A DNA stretch of 36,523 nt from a virus, in IMG/VR virus record IMGVR_UViG_3300025011_000634, positions 1 through 36,523 of that record, one strand, 5' to 3'. Positions 14,234 to 20,493 of the stretch are shown here, piece after piece. A program made the position numbers and the translations under genes. Below the pieces are notes generated by a model, which was not told the origin of the DNA, ran no database searches, and saw only the letters and a program-made list of their open reading frames with translations. Each line of letters begins with the position of its first letter. Position 1 is the stretch's first letter.

Positions 14234-15332
14234 TCTTTATCAACTCGCTTCGTACAATCATTGGCCTATTGTTATAGAGTTTTATCGCTTCGTCGGGTTC
14301 TAATAACAATGTTTGAACCTCTAATTTCTCAAGACCACATTTATAGATAGCTCTGCCTTTTATTGCTGGAAGGTGTGCCGCCTCATCACTGTCCAAGATC
14401 ATCCTGGAGTTAATTATATCGGCCACAACAAAACATATCCTTCCGAGAAACATTGCTTTTAGATCACCAAACTTTTCAAACACTTTGGAGGATGGCCTCT
14501 GTGTGGCTGCAATCACATGTACTCCAACAAATCTCCCCATCCTCAGAAGCCTCCATAAGCTGTCTTGTGCATCTTCTGGCAAGTCTGCCCACTCGTCTAT
14601 AATTAGGACTATATAGGGCATCTGGTGGCCTTTCTTGTGGTATTTCTTGATCTTAGCGCATGATGCTGACTTTAGAATCTTCTTTCGCTTATCCATCTCT
14701 TTATTCAGTGACTCGAACAAACCCTTAACTTGACTCATTTCGTCTACTACCAAAGCCATTTCATTAAGATAATCAAACTCAGTCGATTTAGGGTCGATGA
14801 TAATCAAGTTGGTGTCCGGCCTGTAAAGGAGGATTGAGTTCGCGATAACATGGAGTTGATTCGATTTTCCATAGTTCGTTTCCCCGGCTGTTAGTAGGTG
14901 CGGATAATCCACAAGGTCCCTAACTATTAATCCTTTAGCGGATACACCTAATGGTAGTGGTAATTCCATCTTGGAATATTTAGTGTGGTCATAGAGAGAG
15001 TATGGGTACTTCTTTTTAAGTTCCTCGGTCATAACCTCCATGGTGACTAATTTTCCGTGCTTTTCGATATGGACTGAACCACCTGTTGCATCTGCAAATA
15101 GTTGAGTCTTTTTCTGAAAATCAGAGAATCCAGTTCCAGGAGGAAGGAAGATTCTAAACGTCCATACTTCACCATCTTTTGATTTATGGATAATTAAAGG
15201 TTTTAGTTCACCCTTGGAGTACAGGGCATCTACGCAATCCTGAACTGCTGCATGGGCATCATTGCCCTTACGATGGAGCCAAAGCGATTTAAGCTGGTCC
15301 CTGACTTCTTCTATTACGTTTTGCTGCTTCAT
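14199..15332 (-). CDS. FtsK/SpoIIIE-type DNA translocase
   Basis: A 377-residue cytosolic ATPase. Walker A GETNYGKSN at residues 150-158 (Lys156), Walker B IVLIIDEWADL with Asp246-Glu247, and the FtsK-type ATQRPSS around 276-282. An N-terminal ~110 residue region precedes the motor. It lacks the membrane domain and gamma domain of chromosomal FtsK and so resembles the compact motors of plasmids and ICEs (Tn916 Orf21-like, TraB-like coupling proteins). The Walker A is degenerate at the third and fourth positions (ETNYGKS for TGxGKS). It overlaps both neighbours, so the operon is tightly coupled. Confidence 0.85.
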   Translation of the reverse strand: MKQQNVIEEVRDQLKSLWLHRKGNDAHAAVQDCVDALYSKGELKPLIIHKSKDGEVWTFRIFLPPGTGFSDFQKKTQLFADATGGSVHIEKHGKLVTMEVMTEELKKKYPYSLYDHTKYSKMELPLPLGVSAKGLIVRDLVDYPHLLTAGETNYGKSNQLHVIANSILLYRPDTNLIIIDPKSTEFDYLNEMALVVDEMSQVKGLFESLNKEMDKRKKILKSASCAKIKKYHKKGHQMPYIVLIIDEWADLPEDAQDSLWRLLRMGRFVGVHVIAATQRPSSKVFEKFGDLKAMFLGRICFVVADIINSRMILDSDEAAHLPAIKGRAIYKCGLEKLEVQTLLLEPDEAIKLYNNRPMIVRSELIKIEQSPKMLSPR

Positions 15333-15483
15333 CCATCAATCCCCTTTCAATCAATACTTTCCTCAGTCCGTCCCTAATCATGTCGGCTAGTTCTCCTTCT
15401 TCAAGGCTGAGACACATAATAGCTTGCCGAATATCCTTATCCCTTTTCCTTAACCTAGCCCTAAGAATTGATATATCGTCCAT
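15289..15483 (-). CDS. small helical ORF ahead of FtsK-like gene
   Basis: 64 residues from ATG behind CCCAGGAGGTACACAA, an excellent ribosome site. Two charged helices (ILRARLRKRDKDIRQAIMCL, then ELADMIRDGLRKVLIERGLM). It overlaps the ATPase start by 44 bases, suggesting coupled translation and perhaps an accessory subunit of the motor. No family recognised. Confidence 0.6.
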   Translation of the reverse strand: MDDISILRARLRKRDKDIRQAIMCLSLEEGELADMIRDGLRKVLIERGLMDEAAKRNRRSQGPA

Positions 15484-15560
15484 TTGTGTACCTCCTGGGT
15501 AATCGTTGTGTTACATGAAGGTATGGGATACTGTTTGTACTATATTCCTGTTAAATTTAG

Positions 15561-15591
15561 GCAAAAGAAAAACCAGACATATCATGTCCGG
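15561..15591 (-). terminator. intrinsic terminator of the RacA-like gene
   Basis: On the minus strand CCGGACAT-GAT-ATGTCTGG forms an 8-bp stem (one wobble) followed by TTTTTCTTTT. It overlaps the stop codon of the RacA-like gene, so the FtsK cassette must have its own promoter in 15484-15560, where I see only weak candidates (a TATAGT at 15539-15544). Confidence 0.8.
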
Positions 15592-16121
15592 CTAAATAGC
15601 TTTCTCCACCAAGGATTATTGCGTTGTTGTGCTTCTTTTATTTCCGTCAGGCGTTGTAATACCTCATTATCTCTCTCCTCTACGCTCCTAGACCTATCCT
15701 CTGCTCTCTTATTGTGATCTGTTAGGGTTTGCCTTATACCCTCTATTTCCTCTTGTAATTCAAGGATTAGCTCGTCCCTCCTGCTTAACTCCTGCTGAAG
15801 CATGGCCCGTAGACTCTGCACTAAATCTTCTTGTTGCGTTGCCTCGGTGTTGTTGTCCGGTTCTTGCGTTGCTAAGTCGGTAACTATCATTCCGAATCTA
15901 TTTTCCATTAACCCAACAATTTGATCTGCATCCAGCCCTTCGGAGTATGATTTACTAATAAATGAAAGCAGCTCTACGGTTGAATCTTGTTCGTATTTTA
16001 TCTTTTTGCCTTCTCCTGTTGTTTTGAAGTAATTCCTAAACTCTTCCTTGTCTTTATAAAAGCGGGCCGAACTAACCCCAACTTTGGCTAATTCCGCACA
16101 GTCCTTGAGAGTTAAGTACAC
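15582..16121 (-). CDS. RacA-like MerR-HTH coiled-coil segregation protein
   Basis: 179 residues from a GTG start. The N-terminus (LTLKDCAELAKVGVSSARFY, to about residue 75) is a MerR/excisionase-type HTH. Residues about 98-165 are a long coiled coil with heptad character. The end NNPWWRKLFSRT is a Trp-rich basic tail. This is the layout of RacA-like proteins from Bacillus chromosomes, plasmids and phages. RacA anchors origin DNA to the cell pole, and plasmid copies are proposed to help partition. The start codon touches the DnaA-box cluster of the candidate origin, so its HTH may bind there, which would fit a partition protein next to its site. Confidence 0.7.
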   Translation of the reverse strand: MYLTLKDCAELAKVGVSSARFYKDKEEFRNYFKTTGEGKKIKYEQDSTVELLSFISKSYSEGLDADQIVGLMENRFGMIVTDLATQEPDNNTEATQQEDLVQSLRAMLQQELSRRDELILELQEEIEGIRQTLTDHNKRAEDRSRSVEERDNEVLQRLTEIKEAQQRNNPWWRKLFSRT

Positions 16122-16124
16122 GAC

Positions 16125-16274
16125 TTATGCACATCCTTTCTGTGGATAATATCCTCGCGCGTATTAATAATAAGATCACTCTTGTAAGAGTATTTCTTGT
16201 GGGGAAAGATTCTTTCGGGGTCCCAGTAAGATTCTTTCGGGGAGGGGGAAAGAATCTTACTGGGTTGTGGATAA
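16125..16274. other. candidate replication origin with three DnaA boxes
   Basis: TTATGCACA at 16125-16133 on + and TTATCCACA on - at 16141-16149 and 16266-16274 all match the DnaA-box consensus TTATNCACA. Between them lie an AT-rich run (16161-16171) and the iteron and inverted-repeat block at 16206-16264. The segment fills the whole gap between the stop of the Rep gene and the start of the RacA-like gene. DnaA boxes, AT-rich element, iterons and an adjacent rep gene are the standard components of a theta plasmid origin. That it works as one is inferred. Confidence 0.65.
16206..16264. repeat. iterons and 17-bp inverted repeat with G-rich loop
   Basis: AAGATTCTTTCGGGG occurs at 16206-16220 and again at 16228-16242 (22-bp period). 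The core recurs inverted at 16248-16258. The second and third copies form a perfect 17-bp inverted repeat (16222-16238 with 16248-16264) around the loop GGGGAGGGG. The first copy contains the palindrome GAAAGATTCTTTC. G-runs on one strand could form a quadruplex. Probable Rep-binding sites, judging from place. Confidence 0.7.
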
Positions 16275-16277
16275 CTA

Positions 16278-16664
16278 TTATCTCTCTTTCATCATCATTT
16301 CGTAGAGTGTATTAGGACTTATTAATCCTTCTTTTACGGATCGCTCAAGGTGTTCTGTGTCCTCAGAACAAAGAAAATACATCACCTTCTCGTCACCTGG
16401 CATTCCGGCCTTTACTATCCATATGTAACCGCGTTCCTCTAGCCACCTCATCCCAGCCGTAATACTTGGCCTTGATAATCTAGTTAGTTTTAATAGTTGA
16501 GGCATAGCCAGGTAATCCCCAACCTTCTCCCAACCCCAACACTTCCTAATAAGGGTAAAGTAGCATTTGAGGGCAGCAAAATTCGTAATATCTGGCATGA
16601 GTTGGTCAAATACTACGTTGGGTACTTCTGTATAGTTTTTCTTAGGGCGTGGCAATCTGAACAT
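16278..16664 (-). CDS. winged-helix plasmid-type replication initiator (Rep)
   Basis: 128 residues, ATG behind ACAGGGG at 9-base spacing. It opens MFRLPRPKKNYTEVPNVVFD and contains a helix-turn-helix (LAMPQLLKLTRLSRPSITAG) followed by MRWLEERGYIWIV, the winged-helix pattern of phage O-like and plasmid RepA-type initiators. It is small for a stand-alone initiator, so it may act with host DnaA, whose boxes lie just downstream. A regulator role is the alternative. The context points to a replicon core: an antisense RNA and attenuator upstream, an origin-like block downstream. Confidence 0.6.
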   Translation of the reverse strand: MFRLPRPKKNYTEVPNVVFDQLMPDITNFAALKCYFTLIRKCWGWEKVGDYLAMPQLLKLTRLSRPSITAGMRWLEERGYIWIVKAGMPGDEKVMYFLCSEDTEHLERSVKEGLISPNTLYEMMMKER

Positions 16665-16667
16665 AAC

Positions 16668-16710
16668 AAAAAACCCCTGTCAATTTCTATTAGGAAACTA
16701 GACAGGAGTT
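16668..16710 (-). terminator. attenuator in the rep leader
   Basis: On the minus strand AACTCCTGTC (16710-16701) pairs with GACAGGGGTT (16681-16672), a 10-bp stem with one wobble, followed by TTTTTT at 16673-16668 and the rep start codon four bases on. The 5' arm can instead pair with AGACAGGA encoded at 16765-16758 (8 bp), which would prevent the terminator. This is the classic terminator/antiterminator switch used for copy control in pT181- and pIP501-type plasmids. Confidence 0.7.
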
Positions 16711-16727
16711 GTCAAATGTCTTATACT
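16699..16727 (+). promoter_or_regulatory. promoter of the counter-transcribed RNA
   Basis: TAGACA (16699-16704), 17-bp spacer, TATACT (16722-16727) on the plus strand, opposite to rep. Five bases match each consensus hexamer. It fires away from rep, into the rep leader. Confidence 0.7.
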
Positions 16728-16733
16728 TGAATT

Positions 16734-16817
16734 AAACAGCACAAAACACAGGATAATTCCTGTCTGGCGGGCCTCTTCGAACATCACTTTGGCGGTGGGT
16801 AGTTCGAAGAGGTTTTT
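16734..16817 (+). ncRNA. antisense (counter-transcribed) RNA to the rep leader
   Basis: Bounded by the promoter at 16699-16727 and an intrinsic terminator: CCTCTTCGAAC (16772-16782) and GTTCGAAGAGG (16802-16812), a perfect 11-bp stem followed by TTTTT. Predicted length is about 85 nt. A 5' hairpin ACAGGA-TAAT-TCCTGT lies at 16748-16763. The loop of the main hairpin carries TTTGGCG, a YUNR U-turn motif like the UUGGCG loops of known plasmid copy-control RNAs. It is fully complementary to the rep mRNA leader and contains no ORF with a ribosome site. Binding should favour the attenuator and lower rep expression. Confidence 0.7.
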
Positions 16818-16865
16818 CCTTTTCCCTTTAATTCGACAGGTTCAACAAATTATCCTTCAAAATAA

Positions 16866-16979
16866 TCACCCGAAAAAATAAGTAACAAACTCATACAAAT
16901 ACTGAGGGTCAAGTATAGTCAGTTCGTCATCCACTACTATCCACTTAAAGAATCCTGCTAAATCGCGTTCAACAATCAT
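16866..16979 (-). CDS. 37-residue leader ORF upstream of rep
   Basis: ATG at 16979 behind AAGAAAGGAAGTTTTGCAA. MIVERDLAGFFKWIVVDDEL, then an aromatic, acidic end. It lies in the presumed rep mRNA, before the antisense target. Leader peptides coupled to rep exist in other antisense-controlled plasmids, so it could be regulatory. It may also be a small independent gene. A possible -10 (TATTAT, 17004-17009, minus strand) precedes it. Confidence 0.45.
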   Translation of the reverse strand: MIVERDLAGFFKWIVVDDELTILDPQYLYEFVTYFFG

Positions 16980-17087
16980 TTGCAAAACTTCCTTTCTTAC
17001 CCTATAATACAATACATTTTCCCTGCCTTCAGGGGGTCTTTATGACCATAATTACGACTATATATTTACTTATATCTAAAAATGTGC

Positions 17088-17129
17088 AAAAAAAAGTGGG
17101 TATCCGATGTATTGCGATTGGATACTCAC
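17088..17129 (-). terminator. intrinsic terminator of the XRE repressor gene
   Basis: On the minus strand a 10-bp stem (GTGAGTATCC with GGATACCCAC, one wobble) is followed by eight T residues. It lies nine bases past the repressor stop and isolates the repressor from the rep transcription unit. 16980-17087 holds no gene. Confidence 0.9.
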
Positions 17130-17137
17130 AAAAATAT

Positions 17138-17521
17138 TCACTTAGACTTCATTTTTTTGATCGACTCCAGAAGATCACGAAGAAATTCGGGGTCTATTTT
17201 TTCGTTGTAAAGCTGTCGGGCTAACATAGCGTAAGGTAGACTCTCTTGTTTGGCAAAAAACTCAACCAGATCCTCCGGAAGGTCAACATTGTTAAGCTCG
17301 ACCAGCTTACGAAGAGACATGATATTATTATCTAGCAGATATGCCGAGTCAACACCCAATGCCTTGGCTACCTTCTCTAATGCTCTGATTGACATGTTAC
17401 TCTTTCCTGTTTCCGCATCAGACAAGTAGGATAAAGAAAACCCTGTTAGGTCGCGCAGATCAGCAAGGGTCATTCCCCTCACTGTTTCTCTAATATATCT
17501 AATCTTGTGGCCGTAGTCCAT
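17138..17521 (-). CDS. XRE-family repressor
   Basis: 127 residues from the ATG at 17521. An upstream ATG at 17533 overlaps the better-placed GGATGGTG site. Residues about 4-62 are a lambda-repressor-like HTH (GHKIRYIRETVRGMTLADLR, DLTGFSLSYLSDAETG, LEKVAKALGV) and the rest is a helical C-terminal region. It faces a Cro-like gene across a dyad-rich 215-bp gap, the standard lysogeny switch, and is therefore the likely prophage (and perhaps plasmid) repressor. There is no autocleavage domain, so induction may depend on another protein such as the BRO-type antirepressor at 18620. Confidence 0.8.
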   Translation of the reverse strand: MDYGHKIRYIRETVRGMTLADLRDLTGFSLSYLSDAETGKSNMSIRALEKVAKALGVDSAYLLDNNIMSLRKLVELNNVDLPEDLVEFFAKQESLPYAMLARQLYNEKIDPEFLRDLLESIKKMKSK

Positions 17522-17533
17522 TTGACACACCAT

Positions 17534-17740
17534 CCATTCATGTAAAGTATTATCTAATTATTAGTATTCTCATTTACATATGTTCGCTATAACTGAAATG
17601 AAAATATTTTTCCAATTATACCGAAATTGACTACTTTTAAGCTTGCTTTATCGCTGTCTCCGATATACAATAGGTGTATGTTCTGGATTGATAGTCTAGA
17701 ACTCAGAAATCAAGTTATTCGGTATTACTTTAAGAGGGGG
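17534..17740. promoter_or_regulatory. divergent lysogeny-switch control region
   Basis: Rightward: TTGCTT (17643-17648), 17 bp, TACAAT (17666-17671), a promoter for the Cro-like gene. Leftward: a TATAAT at 17615-17620 on the minus strand with a poor -35. Dyads: ATGTAAA (17540-17546) with TTTACAT (17573-17579) around CTAATTATTAG, and GTTCT...AGAAC near 17680-17702. These are plausible repressor and Cro sites. No gene is seen here. Confidence 0.55.
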
Positions 17741-17748
17741 TGGATGAA

Positions 17749-17946
17749 TTGACAATCGGCAGCCAAGTTCGCAAATATCGGAATAAAAAAGCGTGGACAT
17801 TAAGCGAGCTTGGAGAACGCGCAAAGCTCAAAGGGAATACTTTGAGTGATATTGAAAACGATAAGTGCGACCCAAGTATAAAGTCGCTCAGAAGGGTAGC
17901 TGAAGCTCTTGAGATCGAAGTTGCCTGTCTATTCCAAACGGTGTAA
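17749..17946 (+). CDS. Cro-like XRE regulator
   Basis: 65 residues from the TTG at 17749. A GTG at 17740 overlaps the site GAGGGGGTGG. Nearly the whole protein is an HTH (IGSQVRKYRNKKAWTLSELG, LKGNTLSDIENDKCDPSIKS, LRRVAEALEIEV). First gene of the rightward early region, opposite the XRE repressor, so a Cro-type role is the natural inference. Confidence 0.75.
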   Translation: MTIGSQVRKYRNKKAWTLSELGERAKLKGNTLSDIENDKCDPSIKSLRRVAEALEIEVACLFQTV

Positions 17947-18073
17947 ATCTTTCTTTTTTATTTCTTTTAAAAAGATCCTCAACCCTAAACAAACCTTCCT
18001 ATGCACCTTACCAATGCAACAGAAGGAAGTCATTTATATTTCTTTAATAATGATTGGGCACGCTTCCAATTCA

Positions 18074-18177
18074 ACGATGTTACCAGCATCGTAAAAGCGA
18101 AAGCATGCCAAAGGAGCAACATTGCTCTGAGTAATTTTTCGTCCCACCACAGAACGATCCGGCTATTTCAGTAGCCG
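18074..18177. other. gene-free segment with consecutive hairpins
   Basis: The 338-base gap 17947-18284 has no convincing gene. Within it lie ACGATG-7 nt-CATCGT (18074-18092), GCGAAAGC (a GNRA-capped mini-hairpin, 18097-18104), GAGCAACATTGCTC (18114-18127) followed by TTTTT at 18134-18138, and CGGCTA-6 nt-TAGCCG (18160-18177). The third stem plus T-run could terminate the Cro transcript. The rest could be a structured RNA, or a site on DNA. Confidence 0.4.
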
Positions 18178-18284
18178 CGTCAAACACTACCGTAACCCAA
18201 GGGGCTTGTTTGCTACGCTCTTGTTTAACTGTGTTCATCTTACACTATAAATAATAGCTTGGCAATAGGTTTTTCAATTAATTT

Positions 18285-18623
18285 ATGACATTTTTGCAAA
18301 AAAGTATTAGAAAATGTATGTTTTGGAATCGTTTCGTCAAGGAGGGGAAAGAGATAGAAAAGGCACTAGTAGGAGAATTTAAGAGGCTGACAGGCTACAA
18401 CGGTGGCGATATTGCCGAAAGATATGGAGTTAGTAGGCAGTTCGTCCATCAAGTGCTCAATAATCACTCGTTGACTCATAAGGCGAGTTCGGCTTTCTTC
18501 CTCAATTCAATGATCGGGGAAAAGATTTCGTCACTGAAAAAGCAGGTGCAGGACTTGGAGTTTTTACAAGTTAGTATCGAGGGAAGCGTAAATAACGTAA
18601 TGACTAAGGAGGATTTAAGTTGA
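18285..18623 (+). CDS. HTH protein (start uncertain)
   Basis: 112 residues if read from the ATG at 18285, but that start has no ribosome site. A strong GGAGGGG at 18341-18347 lies inside the frame without a standard start behind it (only ATA). A palindrome TTTTTGCAAAAA overlaps codons 3-6. The phrase YNGGDIAERYGVSRQFVHQV is a clear HTH, and the C-terminal half is a short coiled coil. Located between Cro and the antirepressor, it is probably a further switch regulator. It overlaps the next start by four bases. Confidence 0.6.
   Translation: MTFLQKSIRKCMFWNRFVKEGKEIEKALVGEFKRLTGYNGGDIAERYGVSRQFVHQVLNNHSLTHKASSAFFLNSMIGEKISSLKKQVQDLEFLQVSIEGSVNNVMTKEDLS
18291..18323 (+). promoter_or_regulatory. 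palindrome and possible internal promoter
   Basis: TTTTTGCAAAAA (18291-18302) is a perfect 12-bp palindrome. TTGCAA within it, 17 bp, then TATGTT (18318-18323) would make a weak promoter leading to the GGAGGGG at 18341. This would explain the badly placed upstream ATG if the HTH protein really starts downstream. Confidence 0.3.
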
Positions 18624-19234
18624 ACATCCGAACTGAAAATTGGCTAGGCCACGAAATCCGTTTCGTGGAAGTTAGCCCTAATGACTGGTGGGCAGTACTG
18701 GCGGACATAGCGAAAGCTGTGGAATTATCAGCCAAGGGAATTAGGCAGAGATTACCGAAGGATGTCATTTCAAATTGCCCCCTTAAAACATCAGGCGGTA
18801 TACAGGAGATGCTTATCGTTAATGAATACGGGATTTACGAGGCAATCTTTGAAAGCCGCAAAAAGGAAGCCAAGGAATTCAAGCGATGGGTTTTTGAAAT
18901 GCTCAAGCAACTTCGCCAAGCTACTAACTTAGAAGGTTTCCAGATATTCCGTATGCTTGATAAGGAACACCAACGTGAAGCTATGACTCAACTTAAGGTT
19001 AATTTATCTCAACCTATCAAAGTTGACTACATCAAGGCCAACACGGTTGCCAACAAAACGGTATCTACAATGTTCGGTTATCCCAAGATGATCAAGAAGG
19101 ATGAAATGACACCTGAGATGTTAGTGCAACGTCAAGAAGTCCTCGGTGAAACTGTAAACCTTATGGGGGTTAATGAAAAGTTTAATTTGGATCTCTCAAT
19201 TAGCAAGACGGTTCAGGGGAAGTATTTGAACTAG
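18620..19234 (+). CDS. BRO-N family phage antirepressor-like protein
   Basis: 204 residues from a TTG behind GGAGGATTTAAG. The N-terminus follows the BRO-N domain: IRTENWLGHEIRFVEVSPND, WWAVLADIAKAVELS, then EMLIVNEYGIYEAIFESRKK and FKRWVFEMLKQLRQA. The C-terminal ~90 residues are unlike the usual KilA-C or ANT domains that I recall. BRO-N proteins bind DNA, and in prophages they often counter the lysogenic repressor. Its position after the Cro-like and HTH genes supports that. Confidence 0.8.
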   Translation: MNIRTENWLGHEIRFVEVSPNDWWAVLADIAKAVELSAKGIRQRLPKDVISNCPLKTSGGIQEMLIVNEYGIYEAIFESRKKEAKEFKRWVFEMLKQLRQATNLEGFQIFRMLDKEHQREAMTQLKVNLSQPIKVDYIKANTVANKTVSTMFGYPKMIKKDEMTPEMLVQRQEVLGETVNLMGVNEKFNLDLSISKTVQGKYLN

Positions 19235-19254
19235 GTGGGCAAGGGGGATTAGTA

Positions 19255-19554
19255 GTGCATTGTATCGGCGGAGAAGTTATCCAACCTGATCTAACAGCAA
19301 AATTTCTAAAGGAGAATGAGCAATCTTTTGAGGTTGGCAAAGCGTATTTCTGGTCAAGTATGCTGAACGACAGCATGAAACCTTCTAAGTGGTTGACTCC
19401 CACAAGGAATGGTTCAAGGGTAAAATTTGATTCAATTATGGATAAGCAACAAATGGAAATAGCGAAAGGAGAACTCAAGGGTTACCTGAGCTACTTAAAC
19501 GAGAAATACGGAACTGATTTTTCTCTAATAAAAGAGCAGACAAATAAGGGGTGA
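19255..19554 (+). CDS. hypothetical early protein
   Basis: 99 residues, GTG behind GGGGGATTAGTA. MHCIGGEVIQPDLTAKFLKE... then SRVKFDSIMDKQQMEIAKGE, a mixed soluble protein with no recognised domain. Part of the rightward early operon. Not assignable. Confidence 0.5.
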   Translation: MHCIGGEVIQPDLTAKFLKENEQSFEVGKAYFWSSMLNDSMKPSKWLTPTRNGSRVKFDSIMDKQQMEIAKGELKGYLSYLNEKYGTDFSLIKEQTNKG

Positions 19555-19560
19555 ACCAAA

Positions 19561-19812
19561 TTGAAATCTAACAATCCAGCAAACCAAATCAGTCAAGCCG
19601 CCAAAGCTCGCGGCCTATCCTACTGGGAGTACATCGAATCAACTCAACCCCATCATGTGCAAAAGTTCATTTGGGGCGGCAAGAAGGAAACTCGCAAGGA
19701 GAAGCGTGAGATGGATAACATACTTAATCTAGCGTTGACCGGGTCCACTAGCCCCATGATGAGGATTATGTCTCAAATGAGAAGTTTGATTGAGAAGAGG
19801 AGTGCTTATTGA
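19561..19812 (+). CDS. hypothetical early protein
   Basis: 83 residues, TTG behind AAGGGGTGAACCAAA. NQISQAAKARGLSYWEYIES suggests an HTH-like or helical start. The middle is strongly basic (KKETRKEKREM), and the C-terminus is Met-rich. Nucleic-acid binding is possible but unproven. It ends at the start of the next gene. Confidence 0.5.
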   Translation: MKSNNPANQISQAAKARGLSYWEYIESTQPHHVQKFIWGGKKETRKEKREMDNILNLALTGSTSPMMRIMSQMRSLIEKRSAY

Positions 19813-20144
19813 TGATGTTTCCGTCCGACTCATGGGGTAAGCTCGGTGCTACATGGACATCTAGTAGGCCAGTTATGGTTCCAGTAAAACCAAACCGCAA
19901 AAAGAACCGCAAATTAGCTAGGCAAATGCGAAGAATGAGGAGAAGCACAAAGCCAATAGTTCAGACAAAATCTTCCAAGCTAACCCTATGTATCCCTAGA
20001 TTCAATTTAGTTCTTGGAAATGGAGACGTTAGGTCTTGCAGCGATTGCGCTAATACCTGGGGTCTGTATAGATTTCCTTGCAAAAAGTGCTTTGAGGTAA
20101 GTCCTTTAGACACAGGAACGAGCTATTTCTTGCCAAAGGAGTGA
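19812..20144 (+). CDS. basic protein with C-terminal zinc-ribbon-like Cys pairs
   Basis: 110 residues, ATG at 19812 behind GAGGAGTG. An Arg/Lys-rich segment (KPNRKKNRKLARQMRRMRRS) at about residues 26-46 precedes four Cys, CSDCANTW and FPCKKCFE, a probable zinc ribbon. Basic tail plus ribbon suggests nucleic-acid binding. Family unknown. Confidence 0.5.
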   Translation: MMFPSDSWGKLGATWTSSRPVMVPVKPNRKKNRKLARQMRRMRRSTKPIVQTKSSKLTLCIPRFNLVLGNGDVRSCSDCANTWGLYRFPCKKCFEVSPLDTGTSYFLPKE

Positions 20145-20323
20145 TTCTAATCCACCACCAGAAAGGGGCAAGTCTATTGCGTAAAGATCAGGTCAGAAGG
20201 CTAAAGTATCAAGAAGCCCAACGCATCAACTCGAAGTCCATTCCATGTTTTAAGGATGTCCTGAAGTCGGTTCAGTTAACTGAAGGCCAGTTGAAAGTTT
20301 TCACAGCGAAACTAATTAAATAA
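20141..20323 (+). CDS. small basic hypothetical protein
   Basis: 60 residues if begun at the GTG overlapping the previous stop (GTGA). A TTG at 20177 behind AAAGGGGCAAGTCTA is the better-supported start and gives 48 residues (LRKDQVRRLKYQEAQRINSK...). Basic, helical, no motif. Early operon member of unknown function. Confidence 0.4.
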   Translation: MILIHHQKGASLLRKDQVRRLKYQEAQRINSKSIPCFKDVLKSVQLTEGQLKVFTAKLIK

Positions 20324-20337
20324 GAGGAGGAAGAAAA

Positions 20338-20472
20338 TTGATTTATGCCATGAACAAAACTTTTTACAAGGAACTCAGAAAGGTTTGTATTATCGATAAG
20401 AACATCGTTTCTTACATCAACCAAACTTTTGGATTGAACCGTGAAATAACCGAAGTTCGCGTAATCGGTTAA
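20338..20472 (+). CDS. 44-residue hypothetical protein
   Basis: TTG behind GAGGAGGAAGAAAA. MIYAMNKTFYKELRKVCIID, then NIVSYINQTFGLNREITEVR. Too short for the usual length cut-offs but with one of the best ribosome sites around and tight spacing to its neighbours. No family known. Confidence 0.5.
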   Translation: MIYAMNKTFYKELRKVCIIDKNIVSYINQTFGLNREITEVRVIG

Positions 20473-20493
20473 TTAAATAAGGAGGACAAGCAC

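Noticed and set aside
18080-18238. 52-codon minus-strand frame in the post-Cro gap
   Set aside because: No ribosome site, Cys-rich odd composition, and it reads through hairpin sequences, so the structured-site explanation is preferred.
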